Positions 35,683 to 45,977 of a DNA stretch of 64,000 nt are shown in pieces. The translations under genes were made by a program, and so were the position numbers. The stretch comes from Rhexocercosporidium sp. MPI-PUGE-AT-0058 (Eukaryota; Ascomycota; Leotiomycetes; Helotiales): contig JAGTJL010000013.1 of the NCBI GenBank assembly GCA_020746875.1, positions 868,001-932,000 of the forward strand, given 5' to 3'. Under the pieces are notes generated by a model, which worked only from the letters and a program-made list of their open reading frames with translations, searched no databases and was not told where the DNA came from. The stretch's first letter is position 1. Every line of letters begins with the position of its first letter.

Positions 35683-36507
35683 AGTGAGAACAAGCAAAGG
35701 TTGTTTTGTGTTGTTTGGATTTCGGGGTTTGGAAACTGCGAGCGTGAGTACGATTGCTTTGGGATTTTCTTGCTTCCAGTCGACGAGAGGATATAAAAGA
35801 GGGGATATGAAAGTATATGGAGGGCGGGGGCAAAGGTGGCTGTTTCTGGTCGGGCAGAAACTGCACAGAAGAGGCAGAGATTTGCCGTGTCAGCACACCT
35901 GATCATAGTCCGAAAACTCTCTCATGTACGCCCCAAGACCGACGTCCACTTATGCCAAAATAGCATTACAAATAATATCTGCTAACGAGCGTCATGGGAT
36001 GCATTGTGTTTCCTGGTGACGGCAGCTGAGAGCCTGGCGGAAATGAGAAAGTGAGACGCGAGAAACTTCGCTATTCGATACAGTAGTCTCTACACATCTT
36101 TATCTGTCTAGCCTTTCTAGCACATTTTATAGGAGACGGCATTTTGTCCCATATGACGATTCTTCATCTTAGGAGAGGATCGGACCGAATGATTTCAGAA
36201 TTTCTGAACTCTCGAGACAACATAACCGGGGGGAAACATTTCAGGGCGCTCTCTTGATGTGCATGTATTCGAATCGCAAAGATGAAAAGAGCAGGTTTAA
36301 ATCTGATTTGAAACGAAAGTATCTCGATAGCTAGACAGAATTTCCAAAGGCACAGGCAAGGATCTCTCGGTACGACACAGCATCTCATCCAAAACTCTCC
36401 ATGCTCTTCGACAACTACTGTCATCCACGCCCACAACACTCAATTCATGTCTCTTGGCCAAAACACGGATTCACGCAAACGCGATGTTCGATCGATGGCG
36501 TTGAGAT
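35683..36507. other. Promoter of X325 copy 4 and 3' region of copy 5
   Basis: About 820 bp with no supported gene. CGGACCG, the reverse complement of the CGGTCCG motif, is at 36181-36187, about 500 bp upstream of copy 4. Confidence 0.5.
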
Positions 36508-37051
36508 CTAGAGCCAGTGGGCAGCTGTTCCAGTATCATTGTAGCAGCCTGCTGGGATTGTTGCACAGGGTCCACCGGCCACAATTTTGATTGCCGCACA
36601 CTGATGAACAGTTAGCTGTTTGTTAGGCGTAAGTCAAGAGAGATTTTACCTGATATAGGGTCCCATCAGGCCCATGTTGAATGACTTGAAGGACCGCCTT
36701 CTTCCCTGCCCAGGATGCTTTTATCGGAATTTGAGGTTCGCAGAACTCTCCCACTCCAGTTTGGTTCAACACTCGAGTAAGCGGTACCCAATTGTTAAGA
36801 TTGCTTGCCAGAGCAGCCTTGAATTCGAAAGTGACCGAAATATGGGTGGTCAAGACGCTGATAGGAGATCCTTTGGTGAAGAAGTTGGTGACGTTGTCCC
36901 TATTATGAGGATCAAAGCCACCGCAAGGAGCCATGTCCTCAAGTTCATCGTCAAACCCGAGACTGGTAGGAATGTCGAGTACAAAGTGTGCGTTTGCGAT
37001 TGTGCAAAGCACAAAAGCTGCCACGACTGATGGAGTGAACTTGAATTTCAT
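36508..37051 (-). CDS. X325/BIM1-like copper protein, tail-less secreted form (array copy 5)
   Basis: Exons 37051-36650 and 36600-36508 give 164 aa. Signal peptide residues 1-21 (MKFKFTPSVVAAFVLCTIANA), mature His22 (HFVLDIPTSLGFDDE), second His at 70 (LTTHISV), QHGPDG just before the splice site. Exon 2 is 30 residues: CAAIKIVAGGP, then GCYNDTGTAAHWL and a stop, closely parallel to copy 4. There is no Ser/Thr stalk or GPI signal. It has the same phase-0 intron before Cys (49 bp). The pair 4/5 looks like a recent duplication. TATAAAG lies at 37140-37146 on the coding strand, and TTTGCTC, a partial copper-response-like match, at 37118-37124. Confidence 0.86.
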
Positions 37052-38849
37052 GATAAATGTGCAGCTGTGGGTTTGGGTTGAAGAAAGAACAGATTCTTGT
37101 AAAGCTGTAAGAAGTTAGAGCAAAGTCTGGCTCTTGATACTTTATAGAGAGCACCTTGATTCCCGATACAGAAGTCTTCGTTAGGCTGAGAGAACTAGGC
37201 AAACAAGGGAATTTTAAGCGGAGAGCATTTGATGAGAGTTAATTCCCATGTGCTCGCCGTACCACTGCACAAGAAGCTGATGGAATCACATCAGCGCTGC
37301 AAGCGGGCTGGCGAAAGGAGTCAGACCGTCCGAGGAGGCGTTCAAGGCTTGGAGCACTTCACAAGTACTTTTGAGCGAAGAGTGGTGCCTCTGGTCAAAA
37401 TTAGAAAACTTTTCTCGCTAACTACATTCGCACTGTGCCTTGCGAGAAATCGAGGGCATTTAGTAGGGGTATGCAATATTGATTACGACCCTGGGCGAGG
37501 TGGACCCTGGCGCACTTCCACTTCAATACTTGCTGTATCTAGACAAAAGTGTATCTAGTAATAGTTTTGAATCTCTGTAACACAGAAAGGCCGCGTGCAT
37601 GACCAGTCGCAAGCTTTACCTGAAGTCTTCTCCTCAAATTGCTCAATATGCTAATATTGTCCGCGATTGTCATTGACTAAGCGAGACCTGCTGGGGCGGC
37701 ACAAGGGTACTGGGGTATGGTCGGAGTGAGAGAATAAAAAGAGTTTCCTATTGCGGGGTCTTGCTGCCTATTCTGGATTCTTCTTTAGTCGTCTTGTTGT
37801 AAAGGCGAACTTGGTGTCTTCGTCTCCGGGTCAGAGGGTACAAACCCTCGAAGAGAAGAGGAGTTGCCTCCTTTCCACCTGTACTAAGAGCGAAATCGCT
37901 GAGGGTTACTATCTCTTGTATGGAAAAGGGTCTTGCTTGGGCGGGATTCTTCTTACAGCTCGTGTACTTACTTGGTAGGCCTTCCTGCTGCAATATCGTG
38001 GAGGTATTCATGAATCAGGCCCATGCCCGTTCGGAGAACTAGTACACGCGCTTCTCTTCGCTTGATGCTATCATGGAAGACAGAAGTATGTTTACCCAGT
38101 AGAAATATCTTCACGTTTCTCGAATATCTTTATTACCGTTACACTTTCTAAATTCGGTTCTTATTTCCCCTTTCACCACAACTTTAATTATAGCTATGAA
38201 CTTAGCTTATTGATAATGCCTGTTTAATTGCGAGCTCTGTTAGATTTATATCCGATCTTCTCATATGACTTCGGTTCGACTTATTAAAAAGAAAGTTAGG
38301 TCTACCAGATTTAGTCTCGTTGATTTCGGTCAAAGTTTATTCGGTATAGCACTAAAACATCTGCACCTCGCAAGATCGAATTACTACTTACTCGAGTAAG
38401 CTCGTCCGTACTTCTATCTGATGCCTTTCCACTGGGCATCACACAACTCATGTTTCAAACATCAGCATGGCATTAGCCAAATCAATAAATTCATTCGCGA
38501 GAGATGTTATTACTGAGGAGTGGCTCGCAAATTGCCTAGGCATGAAAAAATCAACACCGAGTTTTACGGCGCGACAAAGGGCTCGCCTAACAGTTGCTCT
38601 TTTCGTGCTTAACCTGAACAAACAAATCCTTAAAAATTTAAACAACATTTAGTCTCGTAAAAATAAAACCAAGATCTTAATATTCCGGACTTTAGATATA
38701 ATGTACTTTTGTTAAAGGCTGAAGACCTATTGAGGGGGTTCTTGCTCTGGCTATGACTGACCACCCTTCCTCACTTCAGGCAACTTGCCCATAATAGATC
38801 TTGCATTTAGTTCACTTATAAGTCAAACCCCTTTCCAGCTTATCCAAAC
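37052..38849. other. Promoter of X325 copy 5 passing into AT-rich, gene-free DNA
   Basis: About 1.8 kb. The first 200 bp are the copy 5 promoter. From roughly 38100 the DNA is visibly AT-rich with many TTA/TAA words, like the P450 relic beyond it. No open frame has a recognisable feature. Confidence 0.55.
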
Positions 38850-40167
38850 ATAATCTGCTAACCAAACGCTCAGTACATCCTCTATCTCTGCGCCACAGTA
38901 ATCTACAACCTCTTCTTTCACCCACTTGCCAATTCCCCCCGATTAGCATCTAGAAATAAGTTTAAGCAGGTGACTACTAGGAGCTCTACAAGGGGAGCTA
39001 ACCCAGAGTATTAAAGAATTGCATGATAGATATGGATATGTAGTGAGGATCTAGCCGGATAGTTTAACGTTCAATAGTGCCGCTGCATGGAAATGTCAGT
39101 TGAAGAAAACTAACCTTAACCTTTAAATAAAGCGTACAGATCTCTCGTTAAGTTTTGGTAGATATTTACGGCCTTCACCTAGGCAAAAGCTAGCTGTAGA
39201 AAGATCCTTAATTCTATGACATCATAGAGGATAGGGGAGCAGATGTCATTTTGCAAGAAGAAGATAGAAGCGAGGTTGGATATGGGAATAGGCTAGAAGG
39301 ATTGCTCGTCTTATGTGAGTATAGTCTCAAGCTCTATAATCAGATAGAGACTTGCTATATCTAAAAGCTTCTCTACGATAACGATGGGAAAGGAATAGGT
39401 AAAGAGGAACTAATGAAGGATTCTAAGCTACTAATCATCACCGAGTCCGCGACTACAGCAGCCCTGCTAAGCAGACTGACCTACTCCCTCCTAAAACCCA
39501 ACACGCATACCCTAAAGTCCAAAACTAATTCCGATAGGCTTTTAAATACACGGAAGAGATCACGGTGACCTCGACTAGTCAATTGCCTTATCTCCAAGCG
39601 TGTCTCGAAGAAGCTCGCAGAATGTATCCTCCGGTACCTCTTGTGCTACGCTGGCGAACAAAGACGGAGGGAGCTGTGATTAGCGGTCACTTCGTACCTA
39701 ATAATTTATTTCCCCTAGCATCTAGTTTTGGCTTAGAATTCTGCTCCCTTGTATGGAACAGACTTCAGTAGCAGTCGCTCAGTTCGCAACCTACTACTCC
39801 ACAACCACCTTTCACGATCCAAAACGTTTCGCCCCAGAGCGCTAGCTGCCTAATCCACCAGAAGAGCTCAGCAAGGATGCGAAAGAAGCGCTGAATCCCT
39901 CTCCACTTGACCTAGGAATTGCATTGGCGAAGTATATCGTTGTCTCGTTCTCCCTCCCCTCCTCGCTTAAATATTGACATGGTGGCTATGGAATTTCCAA
40001 TTTTGCATACAACGAGATACGCTTAGTAATGGTACGCATGCTATGGTACTTCGATATGTAGCTCTATGGGGGCTCTGAAAGCTGGGGTGATAATCAATTT
40101 CTCTACTTCATGTGGGGGAAGCCGGCGCTGAATATGGTGCTCTCGCATCGTACGGATTTGTCTTAGA
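38850..40167 (+). pseudogene. Cytochrome P450 relic, full length but with many stops
   Basis: Translating all three plus frames recovers P450 landmarks in order. These are ILYLCATVIYNLFFHPLANF (N-terminal membrane and proline-rich region); ELHDRYGYVVRI-stop-PDSLTF; a degenerate I-helix (LLIITESATTAALL); the K-helix LEEARRMYPP (ExxR = EEAR); FHDPKRFAPER-stop (the expected W is TAG); and FAYNEIRLVMVRMLWYFDM-stop near 40050. I cannot find an intact haem loop FxxGxRxCxG. Stops, frame breaks and high AT make it non-functional. TGG to TAG, as seen after APER, is what CpA to TpA mutation on the other strand produces, so RIP is a fair inference. The original substrate is unknown. Confidence 0.82.
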
Positions 40168-40883
40168 TTTCTTACGAGGTGCTGGAAGTGCTCGAGCTTG
40201 GAGTTGGTAATGCAGAAAGATTTTCTAACTTTGTCATGCAATAGAGATAGAGGATACATGCGCTTGAAGCGTACAGAAATATTGATCTTCTGTAAGATAA
40301 TGAACGGCTTGTTATTGATCAGCTGGAAGTTAGCACAGGTATTAAATTTATAATAAAGATTCATCAGTTCTTCGAGACTTACTTGGTTATCTCTAAGCAC
40401 AGCTGCTTAGCTACCCAGTATTATACTATCAAATTCAAGTATCAGATCAAAGTTGGTGAAGAGAGTGAAGGAAGTGGGAGGTTGAGTCGTACATTACAAG
40501 GGGGAGATCCCGGCTCCACAAATTAAGCTTGGCGAGATCTGCCAGCCAAGCCCACCAGCCCGCAACATGAAGACCGCACTAACGCCTCACTGCCCATGTA
40601 AGTCCTTCAACTACCAAGCTCCAAGACAGTATGAAATCGCTGCCCTCTGCCCTGCCCTCTCCGAGAATCCAAGGAAAGACGCCGAGTAGCTATTCAGCTG
40701 TCTCCTAAATAAAAATCTGACGCCCTCATCATCCGCATCGGTGAATCTTCCGACCCGAAACCCAGACAATCGCGTTCCCCAACTCCTCTGCCCGACACCT
40801 CGACGACAGCACAATGTTTGCTGCAAATTGGCATTCCAGTATCGGATGAAACTCTCTCGGACAAAGGCCTTGAATTGCCTGCC
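40168..40883. other. Spacer between the P450 relic and a hydrolase gene
   Basis: About 700 bp; AT-rich at first, then of normal composition from about 40500, where the promoter of the next gene probably lies. Nothing else is seen. Confidence 0.5.
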
Positions 40884-42390
40884 ATGCTCCCTCCTCCTAC
40901 CTCGAGCTTCACCATCCCTTCTATCCAGGAAGATGTTATTCTCGACTGTCGTGTTTATCACCCCGCTTCCCTAGCTCCAACCTCGATTTCGCACCTCGCA
41001 GAATGGAACAAGAAGGCTGCGGTTGTGGCACATCCGTATGCGCCTATGGGCGGTAGTATGGATGATCCAGTCGTGAGGTGTATTGTCAGGCTCCTATTGA
41101 AACAGAACTTTGTAGTTGGAACCTTCAATTTTAGGTAAGCTGCCATCATTGTTACTTGATAGATCAAATAACTGATCTCAGTTGTTCAGAGGGGCTGGTA
41201 CCTCGAAAGGACGAACTTCATGGCAGGCAAAGTCAGAACAAAAGGACTACATCAGTTTCGTTGCATTCGTGGTCTTCTACATGCATCTCCTCTCACCGCA
41301 ACCAATACCTTCAAGCCTACCGAAATTCACGCGCTCGAACCCTGAACTACACGAATTGAGTCCTGTTCAATCGCAGGCAGTTTCTCCTCCTCATACCAGC
41401 GACTCGCAGCACTTGAGCCCGACTTCATCGGCAGATCTACCACCTTTCACACTCGAGAATGAGGACCTTGCTACCATTAATACACAACCTCGACTTCTCC
41501 TTGCAGGATACTCGTACGGAGCTTTGATAACGAGTTTATTACCCCCCATGATAAGCTCTATAATATCTCCGTTCCAAACACCTGCTCCGGGTTCAGCGTA
41601 TGCAGAGATTCGATTACGTGCCGAAAGTCTGGCAGCTCAGCAGACTCTGGAAATCAATTGCCAGATCTCAGCTCTTCTACAAACATACACACACCGAAGG
41701 GGACGAAGTCTAAATGCTGATGAAATACTTTACTCGAAAGGGCGCAGGCCAAGTGGTGTTCGTATGGGCGGAGGGGAAGATCTAAGAAGGGCGAGCCATG
41801 ATTCATTCCGGTCCAGAGGCTCCTTCTCTATCGATGCCCCGGAATTGGTAAGGAAAAGTGTTGATAGGGTTCGATCGATTGGGAAGCACAAACGAATGTC
41901 ACCCAAAAGGCACAATACACATGACTCCATCACATCCTCTATTAACAGCCCACCAGGGTCACGGCATTCCCTTGCAACGAGTCTCGCAGACGAGAAGGCA
42001 GGAATAGACGACGAGCTGCAACTTCAAGCGATTCCTGGCGCTGTTGACGGCCTACAGATGGGATATCTACTCGTGTCTCCCTTACAAGGATTAGTCAACA
42101 GTCTAGCCACCCTCTGGACCTCTAAATGCTGGCGAGAAAAAGACTCCATCTCTGAACACGAGATGAAGTTCACTGTCGATCCAACATTAGCGATATTTGG
42201 AGACGACGATGTCTTTGTCAGTGTTAGGAGATTACGAGCCTGGTCTGAGAAGTTGAGAGATACTGGGAGAGAGGGAGGAGAGGGTCGTTTTAGACATATT
42301 GAAGTGTCTGGCGCAGGGCACTTTTGGCATGATCGACAGGCTATTAGGACATTGCAGGATCAGATTAGGAGTTTTGTGAGGGAATTATGA
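40884..42390 (+). CDS. Alpha/beta hydrolase with large disordered insertion
   Basis: Exons 40884-41134 and 41190-42390 give 483 aa; the intron is 55 bp and joins ...VGTFNF-R-GAGTSKG. An in-frame ATG at 40818 would give 505 aa. The early motif VVAHPYAPMGGSMDDPVV and then GTFNFRGAGTSKG is the start of bacterial-type dienelactone-hydrolase-like proteins. The nucleophile elbow is LLAGYSYGALI (GYSYG). The acid is probably in LAIFGDDDVFV and the base in EVSGAGHFWHDR, so the catalytic triad looks complete. Between elbow and acid, around 250-370, sits a Ser/Arg-rich stretch that looks disordered and phosphorylatable. The substrate is unknown. It sits between a P450 relic and a transposon, yet is intact. 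Confidence 0.82.
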
Positions 42391-42779
42391 TGGGCTGGAT
42401 ATGACGGATGATGATCGATCGGGAGTATGGAGACATGGGAAGCAAATTCTAGGCAATAACGTGTCGTTATGAATCAATTGTCTTCGATCCTGAATTCAAG
42501 TGCAATGATTGTTATTTTTTTGATTTGCAGCTTGTTCAGATCATCCTCGGCCGGATCACTAGTTTCCGGTTTGGCTCGAAGTATACAAGGATTCGGAAAC
42601 CTTCCCTGGTGCAGGACATAAATAACCTATCATCCCCTCACTCGCTTCTTTCTGTGGACACGAAATAATGGAACATTGGTAGTGTAAAAGCAATGACAGG
42701 AAGTCTGACAAGCACCGAGCCAAGTCATTTCATCAACATTCGCTGTCCATAACAATCACGCCTTCCTAGCTTGGACAGT
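42391..42779. other. Spacer before the transposon
   Basis: About 390 bp of hydrolase 3' flank. Nothing is recognised. Confidence 0.5.
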
Positions 42780-42781
42780 TA

Positions 42782-42867
42782 CTAGCCGGTTCCCCTCCTA
42801 TTTTGCTCGGGGCTCGCTAATAGTCGGGCTAAGCAAATGTCACGGCTAAGCAAAGGTGTCACAGCTC
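42782..42867. repeat. Left 86-bp terminal inverted repeat
   Basis: Begins CTAGCCGGTTCCCCTCC and matches the reverse complement of 45132-45217 at every base I compared. Confidence 0.92.
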
Positions 42868-42969
42868 AAATGCGCCAAGCCTCACTTTTACACGTAAAAA
42901 CGCGTTCTTTTACATTACCTTCAATGACAATTGACTGCACCCAGGACATCGATTTGACCCAAATTTTCT

Positions 42970-45046
42970 ATGGCTCGCGTCAACTACTTTGGTAAACATA
43001 CTACCAAATTAGCATACGATTCAGCTTTCGTAGAGGCTAAAGAATGGGGACTTACTCACCCAGAAGAGCTTCCAACGACTGTCGCACGAATATTCGACGT
43101 AAAGCCAGATACTCTTCGTCAATCTCTCTTTAGGGAACGCAAGCGGAAGAAGCAAGGGGGTATACTAAGGCCAGATATCGCGCCAGGAAGGGGTGGCCAT
43201 AATAAGGTTCTGTCGGCGACTCAAGAAGAGGCTATTCTACGCTTTTGTAAAGAGCAGTGGGAGATCGGTTTAGGAGCGACATATTCTATGGTTAAAGCAG
43301 CTATTAAGCATCTATTAGCAGTACGTTTACAAGTTATTTAAATGAGTACCTGCTGATATTATATAGGCTCAACTGCCACCCCGTCTACCACCGTCAAAAG
43401 CCTGGTTTACACGTTGGATCAAAGAACACCCCGAGCTCCATACAATCAATACTACGCTTATAGAAGTTGAACGAATGGAGGCACACGATATAGAGGCTGT
43501 TAAGGAGTGGTTTTTCGACCTTCGTAAAGAGATGGAGAGATTAGAGATACGTTATGGCCATCAGGTGCTAAATATGGACGAATCAGGCGTACGAGTTGGC
43601 TGTCCTACTTCAGAGAAGGTGATCGTACCTAAGTCTGTTACCAAGCTCCATACAGCTACTCAAGGTAGTCGGAAGCAGATTACTGTGATAGAGACTATAC
43701 GAGGAGATGGAAAGCAAACGTTGCCTCCATTTATTATAGCTCCTGGCGAGCATATAATGGAGAATTGGATTTCTGAAAAGCTCCTCGGTGAGGAGTATAT
43801 TGACTTCTCTTCTTCTGGTTACGTCAATAATACTGTGATTATGAAGTACGGCGATCACTTAATCAAGCATACATACGCAGGACCGAATAAACAGTGGAAA
43901 CTTTTGCTCTTAGACGGTCACGAATCACACTACTATTTGCCCTTTCAATTACTCCTCAAAGAGAATTGTATTCAACCTTGGTACTTTCTCAGCTATCTTA
44001 CACACGCACTTCAACCTCTAGATGTTGGTGTTTTTAGGCCTTGGAAGCACTACCATTCTAGAGCCGTCAATTCAGCACTTCGGAGTCTCGATCTCCAGTA
44101 TACTGTCACATCCTTATTCAGAGATCTCACTGAAATACGAGCGAATACTATGCAAACGTATACTATTTGCAATGCATTTGAGAAAGCTGGAATGTGGCCG
44201 TTAAGCTGTGAAGCCGGAATCAAGAATATTAAGAGCTTTAGCAAGGAGATACCCAAGCAAAGCTCTTCTCCGAATGATTTACAGTTGCCTCAGCTGCCTC
44301 TACCAAATTCAGTAGAAACTATCTGGAAGACGACAACAATTGTGGAGTCTTTTATTGCTAGGGATCCTACTCAATTCTCGGACAATACAGTTGAGGTTTT
44401 CAAGTCTACTATGAAAGAGACTTCGGTCCAACTACAGAAGGCTTACCTCCAGGCTACAGAGCACGCTCTTTTACAGCAAAAGATACAAGACGATATTAGT
44501 CGTAAGAATACCTCTCGTCGTACAGTTAAAGGCAGGGGATCTTCTGGTGGAGGTACTGTATCTGAGCTACGATTCCAAATCAAGGCTAAAGAAGAGATCG
44601 AGCAACTGGAGAGTAACAAGAAAGCTAAGAGGCAACTGTCCACAGCAATTAACAAATACAAAGAGTCTCTCCGAGTACGCGGAGTAGCAGCTAGAAGGGC
44701 CAATAGAATCAGACTTAAGGAAGCTGCGGAGTATCGGAAGCGTGGAGAGGAACCTCCTCCTGAGCTTCTTATACTTGATCGAGAGCCGGATAAAGAACCT
44801 ACAGCTGTAGAAGCGGTATTTTCGACTGAAGAAGGGTATCCGGGTCTTTGGCAAGCTGTACAAGAGACTCAGGTTGAGTCTCATATCGACGACGACGACG
44901 TTGATATACTTTTAGAGCCTAGCACGGCTACTAACAAGCCTAAAGATATCGCGCCGCCATCACCTAATATCACTGAAAGGATACGTAGGTCTGATTCTAT
45001 GGATAGTATTCGAGTGGGAAACGATTATGTATCTTTTAGCATTTAG
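42970..45046 (+). CDS. Pogo-type DDE transposase
   Basis: Exons 42970-43320 and 43367-45046 give 676 aa; the 46-bp intron (GTACGT...ATATAG) joins KHLLA to AQLPPRL. The N-terminus has a psq-like helix-turn-helix (TTVARIFDVKPDTLRQSLFR) and then a CENP-B-type DNA-binding part (TRWIKEHPEL). The DDE_1 catalytic core shows LNMDESGVRVG (first Asp near 187), LLLDGHESHY (second near 300) and HALQPLDVGVFRPWK (third near 335), spaced as in Pogo/Fot elements. The C-terminal 250 residues are basic with coiled-coil character. Every catalytic residue is present and there is no stop. The start ATG is 188 bp from the element's left end. Confidence 0.92.
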
Positions 45047-45131
45047 GCGTTGATGATTCATTTGAATAATTATTATTTTCGTTGAGGTTTTAGTGAGGAA
45101 TGCACCAAAATTAATTCCCCGACGTAAACCC

Positions 45132-45217
45132 GAGCTGTGACACCTTTGCTTAGCCGTGACATTTGCTTAGCCCGACTATTAGCGAGCCCCGAGCAAAATA
45201 GGAGGGGAACCGGCTAG
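45132..45217. repeat. Right 86-bp terminal inverted repeat
   Basis: Ends GGAACCGGCTAG and pairs with 42782-42867. Confidence 0.92.
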
Positions 45218-45219
45218 TA

Positions 45220-45977
45220 GGTGAGACACGGAAGACCTTCGTCCTGCCTGGATAAAAACAGCAGCCAGCTGTATCTCGAGCACGATGAAACCAAATACAA
45301 CAAGAGAGAAGAACAAGTAAGGTGGTGAATCTCACCAAAACCGCAAATCAACACCGCAATCATGTTCTTTTCAAACCCCTCCCTACTACTAGCTTCAACT
45401 CTCATCCCAACATCTCTTGCGCAGAATACCACAAGCGCTCCATCAACCTGCGCCGCAGATAGCCTCGAAGAAATTAAAAGAGAAAGGAGCACAATATCAG
45501 CTCGTGTTGCGCTGCGAAACAGCAGGTTGGGGTTTGGGGAGGAGTAGTTGTAGGATTGGGAGCTGTTGTGGTGGGATATTTGTCGTTTGTGTGAGGCGTC
45601 CTTGCGAAGTTGCGAGCTGGCAGCAGGGGAGTCAAAGTTTGTGGTGCTTGTTCTTGCGACCGAAGCATGCTTCTGATTCGTTCCTCTTAAGGACTTACTT
45701 ACTGGTATCAGCACGGAGAGTTAAGTCGGCGATGGATCTTATCGTCATCTACAGGAATTAAAAAAGTCACAAAGCTTGACTTTGAGACATGAGACCTCCC
45801 CACGGCACAGTTCATATCTCAATGCTTTGATTCCTTCATTTCTGGTTTGTCTAGAAATGACAACATCGCTCATCAAACGCCAGCTCGCCCTACAATGAAC
45901 CCGAAAGCCAAAACTCCACGCTTCCGAGGACCCCCATGCAAAGACGAAGCAGCACCCCCTTCCTGAATATCAGCCTA
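45220..45977. other. Spacer after the transposon with a doubtful secreted-peptide ORF
   Basis: About 760 bp. At 45362-45547 on the plus strand an ORF begins MFFSNPSLLLASTLIPTSLA, a fair signal peptide, then QNTTSAPSTCAAD, and soon loses any pattern. Another frame shortly after (about 45535-45597) reads GVVVGLGAVVVGYLSFV, like a membrane or GPI tail. The two might be halves of one small broken or unrecognised spliced gene. I do not call it as a CDS. Confidence 0.35.

Larger units (their letters stand above)
42780..45219. mobile_element. Complete Pogo/Fot1-type (Tc1-mariner superfamily) DNA transposon
   Basis: The element spans 42782-45217 (2,436 bp) and is flanked by TA at 42780-42781 and 45218-45219, the target duplication of this superfamily. 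Terminal inverted repeats are 86 bp, 42782-42867 and 45132-45217, and by reading they are identical. Each carries two related sub-repeats of the form GGCTAAGCAAA followed by GTCAC, which could be transposase binding sites. The single gene inside is open and spliced. Identical ends plus an undamaged gene indicate a recent, perhaps still active, insertion. Confidence 0.93.

Noticed and set aside
45214..45714. 166-codon minus-strand open frame beside the transposon
   Set aside because: It begins in no recognisable context and runs to the edge of the right terminal repeat; no motif.
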